A stretch of 64,000 nt of DNA, from NCBI RefSeq assembly GCF_003665095.1, contig NZ_RCHV01000002.1, positions 4,140,501 to 4,204,500 on the forward strand, given 5' to 3'. Under the pieces are notes generated by a model. It saw only the letters and a list, made by a program, of their open reading frames with translations, did no database searches and was not told the DNA's origin. The DNA is from Streptomyces sp. Z26. GTDB lineage: Bacteria > Actinomycetota > Actinomycetes > Streptomycetales > Streptomycetaceae. The translations under genes were made by a program, and so were the position numbers. Of the stretch, positions 50,006-59,055 are shown piece after piece. The first letter of the stretch is position 1; each line of letters opens with the position of its first letter.

Positions 50006-50416
50006 ATGGGTGTGTCGGGTCCGATCCGGGTGGTCGTCGCCAAGCCGGGTCTCGACGGCCACGACCGCGGGGCCAAGGTCATCGCGCGGGCGCTGCGCGA
50101 CGCCGGTATGGAGGTCATCTACACCGGGCTGCACCAGACGCCCGAGCAGATCGTGGACACGGCGATCCAGGAGGACGCCGACGCCATCGGGCTCTCCATC
50201 CTCTCCGGCGCGCACAACACCCTGTTCGCGAAGGTGCTCGAACTCCTCCGTGAGCGCGAGGCCGAGGACATCAAGGTGTTCGGCGGCGGGATCATCCCGG
50301 AGGACGACATCGCGCCGCTGAAGGCCCAGGGCGTCGCGGAGATCTTCACCCCGGGGGCGCCGACGACCGAGGTCGTCGCCTGGGTCCGCAACCACGTACG
50401 GCCCGTGGCCGCCTGA
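50006..50416 (+). CDS. icmB: isobutyryl-CoA mutase small subunit (cobalamin-binding)
   Basis: A 136-residue B12-binding protein. It opens with I-R-V-V-V-A-K-P-G-L-D-G-H-D-R-G, with His19 as the lower axial ligand of cobalamin, then L-H-Q-T-P-E-Q-I-V, A-I-G-L-S-I-L-S-G-A-H and F-G-G-G-I-I-P, the full D-x-H-x-x-G / S-x-L / G-G motif set. Length and sequence fit IcmB, which pairs with a separate large IcmA subunit to interconvert isobutyryl-CoA and n-butyryl-CoA; icmA is not in this window. ATG 50006 has GGAGG five bases upstream and gives the family length; ATG 49994 is less likely. A strong terminator follows. Confidence 0.93.
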   Translation: MGVSGPIRVVVAKPGLDGHDRGAKVIARALRDAGMEVIYTGLHQTPEQIVDTAIQEDADAIGLSILSGAHNTLFAKVLELLREREAEDIKVFGGGIIPEDDIAPLKAQGVAEIFTPGAPTTEVVAWVRNHVRPVAA

Positions 50417-50425
50417 CGTCCGGCG

Positions 50426-50452
50426 CGCGGGCGGCGGAGTCCGCCGCCCGCG
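50426..50452. terminator. terminator after icmB
   Basis: Twelve-base stem with a 3-base loop (50426-50437 with 50441-50452), 9 bp after the icmB stop codon. The remaining gap to 50617 contains no gene. Confidence 0.8.
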
Positions 50453-50617
50453 GCACCCCGCCGGTGGCCGGTTGCCGGTGGCTCGGCCGACCGGCCCGGC
50501 ACGGCCCGGGGGCCGTGCCCCCGCCGACCCGCGCCGTACGCCGCCGGCCGCGCCCCGTCCCGTACGCGCGTCCCCCGTCCGCGCCCGTCCGCCGCCGGGC
50601 CCGTACGCAGCCCCGGG

Positions 50618-52384
50618 TCAGCCGCCGCTCGCCGGGACCTCCTCGCCGCGCAGCTCGGCCAGCATCTCCGCGCGCAGCCGCAGCGTCGACACCAGCCGCT
50701 GGAACGCCTCCGACCAGTAGCTCCCTGCGCCCGGCGCACCGTCCTCCGGCTCGTCCGGGACGGCCGCCAACGGCGCCAGCCGGTCCGCGTCGGCCGGGTC
50801 CAGGCAGCGCTCGGCCAGGCCCATCACCCCGCTGAAGCTCCACGGATAGCTGCCCGCGTCGCGGGCTATCTCCAGCGCGTCCACCACCGCGCGGCCCAGC
50901 GCCGCCGTCCACGGCAGCGCGCACACGCCCAGGATGCGGAACGCCTCCGACAGGCCGTGCGCCGCGATGAACCGGGCGGCCCAGTCGGCCCGTTCGGCCG
51001 AGGGCAGCACCGCCAGCAGCTTCGCCGGGTCCCCCGGACCGTCCGCCAGCGGTGCGCCCGGCGCCCCGACGAGGGCACGCGCCCACTCGGGGTCCCGCTG
51101 CCGCACGGCCGCCAGGCACCAGGCCGCGTGCAGGTCCTGCCGCCAGCCGTCCGCCACCGGCAGGGCCGTGATCTCCGCGGGCGTACGGTCGCCGAAGCGC
51201 TCCGGCCACGTCGACAGCGGTGTGGCCTCCACCAACTGCACGAGCCACCAGGCCCGTTCACCCCGCCCGGCGGGCGGCTTCGGGGTCACGCCGTCGCGCT
51301 GCATCGCCGCGTCGCACTCGTGCGGCGCCTCCACGACGACCCGCGCCGCGCCGCTCCGCGCCGCGCCCCCACCGGTGGGGTCCACGCCGACGCACGACCG
51401 CGCCCGCTCCGCCATACGGGCCGCGAGCGCCGAACCGGGGAGCGAGGACAGCAGCTCGGCGGCGGTCGCCCGGACCGTACGGCTGCGGTCCCCGAGCGCG
51501 CTCTCCAGGAACGGCTCGTCCTCGGGGGACAGGCCGCCGCGCAGCGAGTCGAGGAACATCAGCCGGTCCTCGGCCCGCTCCTTGGACCACGAGCGCGCCA
51601 GCAGCGTCAGCCCGGCGGCGGGGTCGCGCTGCCGTACGGCGGTGAGCAGCGCGACCCGTTCCGAGAAGAGGCCCTCGTCCCACAGCCGGTGCACGGCCTC
51701 GTCGTCCGGACCCGCGCCCGGAGGTATCCCCGCCGGGCCCACCGCGCCGTCCGGAACGGCGTCGGCCCCCGCTTCCGCACCCGTACCCGCGTCCGAGCCG
51801 GGGGTGCCGCGGAGCACGAACTTCCACTCCGGGTTCTGCCGGGCCAGCCACAGGCCACGGGGTCCCGCGAACGTACGCGCCTGCGGGCGCAGATCCGTAC
51901 GGGCACGGGCCGCGTCGAGGAGGTCGGGGAGCTGCGCGTCGGGTACGCGGTAACCGCGTTCGTTGGCCGCCGCCAGCCACTGCGGGAGCAGTTCGGCGAG
52001 GTCGGGCGTGGCGCCCCGGCGTCCGCCGGAGCCGCCGGTGCCCCAGCGGTTGGCGAGCAGCAGCGTGAGCCGGTGCGCGGCCGCCCTCGGCAGCGGCGCG
52101 CGGTGGTCCTCCGGCGCCGGGTCCGGGCGCGGCCCGGCGGTCGTGGGCAGCATGCCCGCCCGACGTCGTACGGTCTCCACCGCCGCCGCGTCGAGCAGCG
52201 CCGTCACACTGCCGCCGGGCGGTGTCCGCCGCTCGGCGCCCAGCAGGGCCGCGGTCACCAACTCGCTCCACGGCACCGTCGTTTCCACCGCGCTCCCCCT
52301 CGTTTCCCCTCGGTCGGTCCCTCTCGCGTCCGTCGCTGCGCCCGTCACTCCCGCCGTTCCCGTCACCTCCGCCGTGCCCGTCAC
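50618..52384 (-). CDS. DUF5691-family protein of the MoxR/VWA/SWIM system
   Basis: A 588-residue cytoplasmic protein without a known catalytic motif. It begins with a Val-Thr-Gly-Thr repeat (V-T-G-T-A-E-V-T-G-T-A), then W-S-E-L-V-T-A-A-L-L-G-A-E-R-R, and is otherwise largely alpha-helical with repeat-like Trp/Leu segments such as L-A-A-W... and R-Q-R-D-P-x-W/A occurring twice (R-Q-R-D-P-A-A and R-Q-R-D-P-E-W), suggestive of a HEAT-like scaffold. The GTG start at 52384 overlaps the SWIM stop (GTGA), so the two are coupled. Family name is from recall of this conserved neighbourhood. Confidence 0.8.
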   Translation of the reverse strand: MTGTAEVTGTAGVTGAATDARGTDRGETRGSAVETTVPWSELVTAALLGAERRTPPGGSVTALLDAAAVETVRRRAGMLPTTAGPRPDPAPEDHRAPLPRAAAHRLTLLLANRWGTGGSGGRRGATPDLAELLPQWLAAANERGYRVPDAQLPDLLDAARARTDLRPQARTFAGPRGLWLARQNPEWKFVLRGTPGSDAGTGAEAGADAVPDGAVGPAGIPPGAGPDDEAVHRLWDEGLFSERVALLTAVRQRDPAAGLTLLARSWSKERAEDRLMFLDSLRGGLSPEDEPFLESALGDRSRTVRATAAELLSSLPGSALAARMAERARSCVGVDPTGGGAARSGAARVVVEAPHECDAAMQRDGVTPKPPAGRGERAWWLVQLVEATPLSTWPERFGDRTPAEITALPVADGWRQDLHAAWCLAAVRQRDPEWARALVGAPGAPLADGPGDPAKLLAVLPSAERADWAARFIAAHGLSEAFRILGVCALPWTAALGRAVVDALEIARDAGSYPWSFSGVMGLAERCLDPADADRLAPLAAVPDEPEDGAPGAGSYWSEAFQRLVSTLRLRAEMLAELRGEEVPASGG

Positions 52385-53871
52385 AGGAGCACCGCCTCGG
52401 GTGCGGCCGTGCCGTCCGCGGCGGTCGGCGCCCACGCGGTGTGCGGGACGAAGCCCTGGTGGCCGCACTCCCCGAAGACCGTCAGCGGCGCGCCCCCGGA
52501 CAGCGACAGCAGCCGCCACAGCGCGGACTGGCCGCAGTCGGGCGCGACAGGCAGCGCCGCGTCGCCGTCCGCGTCGGCCAACTGCCAGGACGGGCCCGGC
52601 TGGACGGGCACCGGCACCACGTTCGTCAGCACCACCGGCCAGCTGTCCAGCCACGGGTCGTCGCACAGCGCCGCGCCGTACGCGGCGAGCGCGTCCGTCA
52701 CCGTCCCCCCGGCGTCCACCGGCTCGTGGCCGGGCACCGGCGGCGTGTGCTGCTCACCGAGCGCCGCGCGCAGCCGACCCGACCCCGGGTAGAACGCGAG
52801 GTCCGCGTCGAGCGACGCGCCCACCGGCAGCCACTGCTGCGGCGTACGGCCCGCGGCGCCGAACGACAGCAGCAGCGCGGGCTGCCGCGTCCTCCGCCCG
52901 TACAGCCATATCCGGCGCGTCGTCAGCTTCCCCTCGTCCGTGTCGCGCTGGGCCAGCACCAGCCACTCGTCGCGCTGCCGCGCCTCCGGGTCGGCCAGGA
53001 GCTTCGCGGTGTCGACGGTGAGCCCGATCCGCGTGCGTACGGTCGTCGCCAGCGGTTCGGGCAGCGGCGGCCGCACCCCACCGGCGGGCTCCGACGCGGC
53101 CCCGTCCCGTACGGCGCTCCCCTCCCGTACGGCGTCCTCCTCCGGCGGGCCGTCCAGCGCGAGGTAGCCCTGCGCGAGCAGGTGCAGCAGCGCGCACTCC
53201 GCGAGCAGCCGCTCCGGCCAGCCGGGTCCGGAAGCCGGTATCGCGCCCAACTCCCGTATCCGGTCGGCGAGTCCACGTGCCTGGGCGTCGACCATGCGGG
53301 CCGCCGTCTCGTCCCACGCCGCGTATCCCCGCTGGTCGGCGCCCGCGAGACCACCCCGCAACAGGTCGGTGAGACGCTGCTCCAACTCCCCGGCGCCCGC
53401 CGTGATCGAACGGTGCCGCTTCTCCGCCCGCCGCCGCGCCGCCTCCGGGTCCGCGGGCTCCTTGCCGCCGCCCCCCGTGGCGCCGTCCGCGCCCGCCGCC
53501 GCGCGCTTCTCCGCGCGCTGCCGTCGACCGCTCAGCCACTCCTCGGCCCAGTCCGGCACGGCCGGGGCCGCGCCCACGACCTCGGCCCCGCCCGACCACA
53601 GCAGGAGCAGCCCCAGCGCGTGCTTGCACGGGAACTTCCGGCTGGGGCAACTGCACTTGTACCCCGGCCCCTCCTCGCCCTCGATGTCCACCACGGTGCG
53701 GTACGCCGTCTTGCCGCTGCCCTTGCAGAGGCCCCACACCGCGCCCGCTCCCGCCCCGGCGCCGGACCACGGCCCGGGAGCGGCGAGTTTGCTTCCGCTC
53801 TTACGTGACGCGGCGTCGGGCGCCAACGCCATTACCTGGTCCGCCGTCCAGCGGGCCCCCTGTCCAGTCAT
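52381..53871 (-). CDS. SWIM zinc-finger protein
   Basis: A 496-residue protein. The SWIM motif is at about residues 73-86: Y-K-C-S-C-P-S-R-K-F-P-C-K-H, a C-x-C-x(n)-C-x-H zinc site used for nucleic-acid or protein binding. The rest is helical with a Lys/Arg/Glu-rich middle (about 110-165) and a beta-rich C-terminal half. ATG at 53871 sits only seven bases after the -10 box of a DNA-damage type promoter, so its mRNA would be leaderless. It heads a two-gene operon with DUF5691 and is divergent from the MoxR operon. It resembles the SWIM member of the E. coli yehLMPQ cluster (YehQ). Confidence 0.9.
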   Translation of the reverse strand: MTGQGARWTADQVMALAPDAASRKSGSKLAAPGPWSGAGAGAGAVWGLCKGSGKTAYRTVVDIEGEEGPGYKCSCPSRKFPCKHALGLLLLWSGGAEVVGAAPAVPDWAEEWLSGRRQRAEKRAAAGADGATGGGGKEPADPEAARRRAEKRHRSITAGAGELEQRLTDLLRGGLAGADQRGYAAWDETAARMVDAQARGLADRIRELGAIPASGPGWPERLLAECALLHLLAQGYLALDGPPEEDAVREGSAVRDGAASEPAGGVRPPLPEPLATTVRTRIGLTVDTAKLLADPEARQRDEWLVLAQRDTDEGKLTTRRIWLYGRRTRQPALLLSFGAAGRTPQQWLPVGASLDADLAFYPGSGRLRAALGEQHTPPVPGHEPVDAGGTVTDALAAYGAALCDDPWLDSWPVVLTNVVPVPVQPGPSWQLADADGDAALPVAPDCGQSALWRLLSLSGGAPLTVFGECGHQGFVPHTAWAPTAADGTAAPEAVLL

Positions 53872-53878
53872 GTCTCCG

Positions 53879-53901
53879 ACCGTAGATCCCGGCACTGACA
53901 A
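53879..53901 (-). promoter_or_regulatory. DNA-damage (PafBC/RecA-NDp type) promoter of the SWIM-DUF5691 operon
   Basis: On the minus strand TTGTCAGTG (53901-53893), eight bases, TACGGT (53884-53879): an exact match to TTGTCAGTG-N8-TAnnnT, seven bases from the SWIM start codon. Confidence 0.85.
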
Positions 53902-54007
53902 CGGACCCCGCCGCGCTCGCGGACCGGCCCCCGCGCCCGCCCTCCGCGGAACCGTCCCGACCCCCGGCACCCCCTCCGAGCAGGTACGGGACCCGCGGCG
54001 AGGCCGA

Positions 54008-54030
54008 TTGTCAGTGCCGGGGTGCAAGGT
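54008..54030 (+). promoter_or_regulatory. DNA-damage (PafBC/RecA-NDp type) promoter of the MoxR operon
   Basis: TTGTCAGTG (54008-54016), eight bases, CAAGGT (54025-54030): exact upstream element, -10 box with one mismatch. It shares the 14-base core TTGTCAGTGCCGGG with the divergent promoter on the other strand, 106 bp away. Confidence 0.7.
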
Positions 54031-54067
54031 GGTGCGCAGCACATTCACCGTATGCCGAGGGGGAGTT

Positions 54068-55156
54068 GTGACCGAGACGAATGCCCTGCGTCCGCACGCC
54101 GAGGACGCTTTCGCGGAGGAGCTGAAGGCGCTGGCCGCGGCCGACGACAGGCCGCGCCCCGAGCGCTGGAAGCTGTCGCCGTGGGCCGTCGCCACGTACC
54201 TCCTGGGGGGCACGCTGCCCGACGGCACGGTCGTCACACCCAAGTACGTGGGGCCGCGCCGGATCGTCGAGGTGGCCGTGAGCACCCTCGCCACCGACCG
54301 GGCGCTGCTGCTGCTCGGCGTGCCGGGCACGGCGAAGACGTGGGTCTCCGAGCACCTGGCCGCCGCGGTCAGCGGTGACTCGACGCTGCTGGTGCAGGGC
54401 ACGGCGGGCACCTCCGAGGAGGCCATCCGGTACGGCTGGAACTACGCGCAGCTGCTCGCGCACGGCCCCAGCCGGGACGCCCTGGTGCCCAGCCCCGTGA
54501 TGCGGGCCATGTCCGAGGGGATGACGGCGCGGGTCGAGGAGTTGACCCGTATCCCCGCCGACGTGCAGGACACGCTGATCACGGTGCTGTCCGAGAAGAC
54601 GCTGCCGATACCCGAGCTGGGCCAGGAGACGCAGGCGGTGCGCGGCTTCAACCTGATCGCGACGGCCAACGACCGGGACCGCGGTGTCAACGAGCTGTCG
54701 AGCGCCCTGCGCCGCCGGTTCAACACCGTCGTCCTGCCGCTGCCCGCCACGGCGGACGAGGAGGTCGACATCGTGTCCCGCCGCGTCGACCAGATCGGCC
54801 GTTCCCTCGACCTGCCGGACGCGCCCGAGGGGCTGGAGGAGATCCGGCGCGTCGTCACCGTCTTCCGCGAGCTGCGCGACGGCGTCACGGGCGACGGGCG
54901 TACGAAGGTCAAGTCGCCCTCGGGCACGCTCTCCACGGCCGAGGCGATCTCCGTCGTCACCGGCGGCCTGGCCCTCGCGGCGCACTTCGGGGACGGGGTG
55001 CTGCGCTCGTCGGACGTGGCCGCGGGCATCCTCGGCGCCGTCGTACGGGACCCGGCGGCGGACCGCGTGGTGTGGCAGGAGTACCTGGAGGCGGTCGTCC
55101 GCGAGCGCGACGGCTGGAAGGACTTCTACCGCGCGTGCCGGGAGGTCTCCGCGTGA
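54068..55156 (+). CDS. MoxR-type AAA+ ATPase
   Basis: A 362-residue AAA+ protein of the MoxR group, chaperone-like ATPases that act with von Willebrand factor A partners. Walker A is G-V-P-G-T-A-K-T near residue 85, the Walker B region follows with V-E-E-L-T-R-I-P (a diverged acidic box), sensor 1 is I-A-T-A-N-D-R-D, and arginine finger candidates lie in A-L-R-R-R-F-N. GTG at 54068 follows GAGGGGGAG. The stop overlaps the DUF5682 start (GTGA). It corresponds to YehL in the E. coli yeh cluster. The leader carries a DNA-damage promoter match. Confidence 0.92.
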   Translation: MTETNALRPHAEDAFAEELKALAAADDRPRPERWKLSPWAVATYLLGGTLPDGTVVTPKYVGPRRIVEVAVSTLATDRALLLLGVPGTAKTWVSEHLAAAVSGDSTLLVQGTAGTSEEAIRYGWNYAQLLAHGPSRDALVPSPVMRAMSEGMTARVEELTRIPADVQDTLITVLSEKTLPIPELGQETQAVRGFNLIATANDRDRGVNELSSALRRRFNTVVLPLPATADEEVDIVSRRVDQIGRSLDLPDAPEGLEEIRRVVTVFRELRDGVTGDGRTKVKSPSGTLSTAEAISVVTGGLALAAHFGDGVLRSSDVAAGILGAVVRDPAADRVVWQEYLEAVVRERDGWKDFYRACREVSA

Positions 55157-57627
55157 ACGGGCCGCTGCTGATGGGCGTCCGGCACCACGGGCCGGGTTCG
55201 GCCCGGGCGGTGCGGGACGCGCTGGCCGCGTACGAGCCGAAGGTCCTGCTGGTCGAGGGGCCCCCGGAGGCGGACGCGGTGGTCGCGCTGGCGGCGGAGA
55301 AGGACATGCGCCCGCCGGTCGCGCTGCTGGCGCACGCCGTGGACGAGCCCGGCCGGGCGGCGTTCTGGCCGCTGGCGGACTTCTCGCCGGAGTGGGTGGC
55401 GATCAGCTGGGCGCTCGAACGGGCCGTTCCGGTGCGGTTCTTCGACCTGCCCGCCGCGCACTCGCTCGCCGCGGCGGGGGAGGACGGCGGGCTCGACCCG
55501 GACGCCGGGCGCCGCCCGTTGCCGGAGGACGGGCCCGCGCCGGACGGAGAGTCCGCGCCGGAGGGCGCGGCGCCGTCCGAGGGCGAGCGGGGCCGGGCCG
55601 AGGCCCTGCGTCTCGACCCGCTCGCGGTGCTGGCCGAGACGGCGGGGTACGACGACCCGGAACGCTGGTGGGAGGACGTGGTCGAGCACCGCGGCGCCGA
55701 CGCGGCGGCCGACCGCGACCCGTACGCGCCGTTCGACGCGCTCCGCGAGGCGATGGGCGCGCTCCGCGAGGTCCACGGGGACGGCGGCCACCCCCGCGAC
55801 GCCGCCCGCGAGGCCCACATGCGGCTGCGCCTGCGCGAGGCCCGCCGCGAGCACGGCGACGACGGCGTGGCCGTCGTCTGCGGCGCCTGGCACGTCCCGG
55901 CGCTGGCCGCCACCGTGCCCGTCACCGCCGACCGGCAGCTGCTCAAGGGCCTGCCGAAGGTGAAGGTCGAGGTCACGTGGGTGCCGTGGACGCACCGCAG
56001 ACTCGGCAGGCACAGCGGGTACGGCGCGGGGATCGCCTCCCCCGGCTGGTACGGGCACCTGTTCGCCGCCCCCGACCGCCCGGTCGAGCGCTGGATGACC
56101 AGGGTCGCCGGGCTGCTGCGCGCCGAGGACCACGGCGTGTCACCGTCGCACGTGATCGAGGCGGTGCGGATGGCGGAGACCCTCGCCACCGTGCGCGGAC
56201 GGCCGTTGGCGGGGCTCGCGGAGACGGTCGACGCCGTACGGTCCGTGATGTGCGAGGGCTCGGACGTGCCGCTCGCCCTCATCCACGACCGGCTGATCGT
56301 CGGTGACGACCTGGGCGAGGTCCCCGACGGCGCCCCGGCCGTCCCCTTGCAACGAGACCTGACCCGCCTCCAGCGCTCCCTCCGGCTCAAACCGGAGGGC
56401 GGCGACCGCGAGTTGGAGCTGGACCTGCGCAAGGACACGGACGCCGCCCGCAGCCGCCTGCTGCACCGGCTCCGGCTGCTGGGCGTCCACTGGGGCACCC
56501 CGGCGCGGTCCCGTACGGGCAGCACCGGCACGTTCCGGGAGACGTGGGAGCTGCGCTGGGAGCCGGAGCTGTCGGTGCGGCTGGCCGAGGCGGGCATGTG
56601 GGGCACCACCGTGCTCGGCGCCGCCACGGCGAAGGCGCGGACCGACGCGGTGGGCACGACGGTGCTGGCGGAGGTCACCGACCTCGCGGAGCGCTGCCTG
56701 CTGGCGGACCTGCCGGACGCGCTGCCCGTGGTCATGCGGGCGCTCACCGACCGGGCGGCGCTCGACTCCGACGTGGGCCATCTCGCGCAGGCGCTGCCGC
56801 CGTTGGTGCGTTCGGTGCGGTACGGCGACGTGCGCGGCACCGACGCGGAGGCGCTGGCGGAGGTGGCGGCGGGCCTGGCGGAGCGCGTCCGGGTCGGCCT
56901 GCCGCCCGCCTGCGCCGGGCTCGACGCGGACGGCGCGGCGGAGATGCGCGGCCACCTCGACACGGCGCACCAGGCGATCGCGCTGCTGGCGCAGAGCCGC
57001 GGGGAGGCCGACGACGGGCTCCTCGACCGCTGGCAGGGCGTGCTGCGGAAGCTGGCGTCCCGCGACCGTACGCCCGGCCTGGTGCGCGGCCGCTGCGCCC
57101 GACTCCTGCTGGACGACGGGCGGTTGGCGGACGGCGAGGCGGCCCGGCTGATGGGCCTGGCGCTCTCGCCCGGCACGGCGCCCGACGAGGCGGCGGCGTG
57201 GATCGAGGGCTTCCTCGCGGGCGGCGGCATGCTGCTGGTGCACGACCGGCGGCTGCTCGACCTGGTCGACGGCTGGCTGGCCGGCGTCCCCGCGGAGGCG
57301 TTCACGGACGTACTGCCGCTGCTGCGGCGGACGTTCGCGGCGTACGAGTCGGGGGTGCGGCGCACCGTCGGCGAGCTGGTGCGGCGGGGCCCCGCAGGGG
57401 AGGGCCCCGCAGGCGCCGCGCCGCCCGGGGGCGCGGCGGACGGTCCGGGCGTCGGGATGCCGGGCTTCGGGCCCGACCTGGACCCGGCGCGCGCGGACGC
57501 GGTGCTGCCGACGTTGCGGCTGCTGCTGGGCCGGGCGGGGCCGGGGGAGACGGCGGCAGGACCGGGCGGGACGGAAGACGCGGGAGCGGGGCCGGGCACG
57601 GACCCCGAGCTGGGGAGGGTGAGTTGA
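55153..57627 (+). CDS. DUF5682-family protein
   Basis: An 824-residue protein. The N-terminus has M-G-V-R-H-H-G-P-G-S-A-R-A-V and L-L-V-E-G-P-P-E-A-D, which resemble the TraB/ChaN type metal-binding start (His near Gly-x-x-His and a Glu in a V-E-G strand). A conserved block V-V-C-G-A-W-H-V-P-A-L lies near residue 245, with K-V-E-V-T-W-V-P-W after it. The rest is helical. It corresponds to YehM. GTG overlaps the MoxR stop and its own stop overlaps the VWA start (TTGA), so the three are tightly coupled. Enzymatic activity is not known; a hydrolase-like N-terminal fold is inference. Confidence 0.88.
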   Translation: MNGPLLMGVRHHGPGSARAVRDALAAYEPKVLLVEGPPEADAVVALAAEKDMRPPVALLAHAVDEPGRAAFWPLADFSPEWVAISWALERAVPVRFFDLPAAHSLAAAGEDGGLDPDAGRRPLPEDGPAPDGESAPEGAAPSEGERGRAEALRLDPLAVLAETAGYDDPERWWEDVVEHRGADAAADRDPYAPFDALREAMGALREVHGDGGHPRDAAREAHMRLRLREARREHGDDGVAVVCGAWHVPALAATVPVTADRQLLKGLPKVKVEVTWVPWTHRRLGRHSGYGAGIASPGWYGHLFAAPDRPVERWMTRVAGLLRAEDHGVSPSHVIEAVRMAETLATVRGRPLAGLAETVDAVRSVMCEGSDVPLALIHDRLIVGDDLGEVPDGAPAVPLQRDLTRLQRSLRLKPEGGDRELELDLRKDTDAARSRLLHRLRLLGVHWGTPARSRTGSTGTFRETWELRWEPELSVRLAEAGMWGTTVLGAATAKARTDAVGTTVLAEVTDLAERCLLADLPDALPVVMRALTDRAALDSDVGHLAQALPPLVRSVRYGDVRGTDAEALAEVAAGLAERVRVGLPPACAGLDADGAAEMRGHLDTAHQAIALLAQSRGEADDGLLDRWQGVLRKLASRDRTPGLVRGRCARLLLDDGRLADGEAARLMGLALSPGTAPDEAAAWIEGFLAGGGMLLVHDRRLLDLVDGWLAGVPAEAFTDVLPLLRRTFAAYESGVRRTVGELVRRGPAGEGPAGAAPPGGAADGPGVGMPGFGPDLDPARADAVLPTLRLLLGRAGPGETAAGPGGTEDAGAGPGTDPELGRVS

Positions 57628-58802
57628 GTCAGATCCACGCGGAGTCCGCGACCACGCGGCCCGACGACGAGCGGCTGCGCCGCTGGCGCCTGGTGCTCGG
57701 CGGTGGCCAGGGCGCCGACGGCACCGGTTGTGAACTGAGCGGCACGGACGCCGCGATGGACCGTACGCTCGCCGCGCTCTACGGCGGGGACGGCGGCGGC
57801 TCCCGCGGCGGCGACCGTTCGGCGGGGCTGGGGGGTTCGGCGCCGCAGGTGGCGCGCTGGCTGGGGGACATCCGTACGTACTTCCCGAGTTCGGTAGTGC
57901 AGGTCATGCAGCGCGACGCGATCGAGCGGCTCGGCCTGTCGACGCTCCTGCTGGAGCCGGAGATGCTGGAGGCCGTCGAGCCGGACGTGCATCTCGTGGG
58001 CACGCTCCTGTCGTTGAACAAGGCCATGCCCGAGACGAGCCGGGAGACCGCCCGCCTGGTGGTGGGCAAGGTGGTCCAGCAGCTGGAGCGGCGCCTCGCG
58101 TCGCGTACGCGGGCCACGTTGAACGGCGCGCTCGACCGTTCCGCGCGCGTCAACAGGCCCCGGCACCGGGACATCGACTGGGACCGCACGATCCGCGCGA
58201 ACCTGAAGAACTACCTCCCGGAGTACCGCACGGTCGTGCCCGAGCGGCTGATCGGCTACGGCCGAGCGGCGCAGGCCGTGAAGAAGGACGTGGTGCTCTG
58301 CATCGACCAGTCGGGCTCGATGGCGGCCTCGGTGGTGTACGCGTCGGTGTTCGGCGCGGTCCTCGCCTCGATGCGTTCCATCAGCACCCGGCTCGTCGTC
58401 TTCGACACGAACGTGGTCGACCTGACCGACGACCTCGACGACCCGGTCGACGTGCTGTTCGGCACCCAACTCGGCGGCGGCACCGACATCAACCGCGCCC
58501 TGGCGTACTGCCAGTCGCAGATCACCCGCCCCGCCGAGACCGTCGTCGTCCTCATCAGCGACCTCTACGAGGGCGGCATCCGCGACGAGATGCTGAAGCG
58601 CGTCGCGGCGATGAAGGGCGCGGGCGTGCAGTTCGTCACCCTGCTCGCGTTGTCCGACGAGGGCGCACCGGCGTACGACAGGGAGCACGCGGCGGCGCTC
58701 GCGGCCCTGGGCGCGCCCGCGTTCGCGTGCACGCCCGACCTGTTCCCGGAGATCATGGCCGCCGCCATCGAGAAGCGCCCGCTGCCGATACCGGAGGACT
58801 GA
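57624..58802 (+). CDS. VWA-domain (CoxE-like) protein
   Basis: A 392-residue protein ending in a von Willebrand factor A domain with an intact metal site: C-I-D-Q-S-G-S-M for the D-x-S-x-S motif at about residue 225, the Thr in G-G-G-T-D-I-N, and the Asp in L-I-S-D-L-Y-E-G-G. The N-terminal half is helical, including L-K-N-Y-L-P-E-Y-R. VWA partners of MoxR ATPases bind substrates through the metal site; the target here is unknown. The TTG start (57624) follows GGGGAGGG and overlaps the DUF5682 stop. It corresponds to YehP. A terminator follows at once. Confidence 0.92.
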   Translation: MSQIHAESATTRPDDERLRRWRLVLGGGQGADGTGCELSGTDAAMDRTLAALYGGDGGGSRGGDRSAGLGGSAPQVARWLGDIRTYFPSSVVQVMQRDAIERLGLSTLLLEPEMLEAVEPDVHLVGTLLSLNKAMPETSRETARLVVGKVVQQLERRLASRTRATLNGALDRSARVNRPRHRDIDWDRTIRANLKNYLPEYRTVVPERLIGYGRAAQAVKKDVVLCIDQSGSMAASVVYASVFGAVLASMRSISTRLVVFDTNVVDLTDDLDDPVDVLFGTQLGGGTDINRALAYCQSQITRPAETVVVLISDLYEGGIRDEMLKRVAAMKGAGVQFVTLLALSDEGAPAYDREHAAALAALGAPAFACTPDLFPEIMAAAIEKRPLPIPED

Positions 58803-58817
58803 CCCGCCGCGCGTCGA

Positions 58818-58847
58818 CGGGCCCGGCACCCGCCCCCGCCGGGCCCG
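58818..58847 (+). terminator. terminator of the MoxR-DUF5682-VWA operon
   Basis: Perfect 10-bp stem (58818-58827 with 58838-58847) with a 10-base loop, 15 bp after the VWA stop. Confidence 0.75.
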
Positions 58848-59041
58848 GACGGCCGCGCACGGGCGGGTCCCGGGCCGGTCCCCGGCGGGAAGTGGGCGCC
58901 GTGCCACGGGAAATGGGCGCAGTGGGACGCCGGTCGGTCACGCCGTACGGGACCGGCGCCCCGCCGCCCGCGTCACCCGGACCGGGCCCGGTGGACACAG
59001 CGGACAAGCCACCGCACGCCCGAAGGACACGGGCAGCGTTT

Positions 59042-59055
59042 GTGAGACGTCTCAC
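59042..59055. promoter_or_regulatory. 14-bp palindrome upstream of sucC
   Basis: GTGAGACGTCTCAC, perfectly palindromic, 151 bp before the sucC start. A second GTGAG half-site follows at 59065. It is a candidate operator in the 404-bp gap, which otherwise holds no gene. The half-sites recall redox-type TGTGA..TCACA operators, but the centre does not match. Confidence 0.5.
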
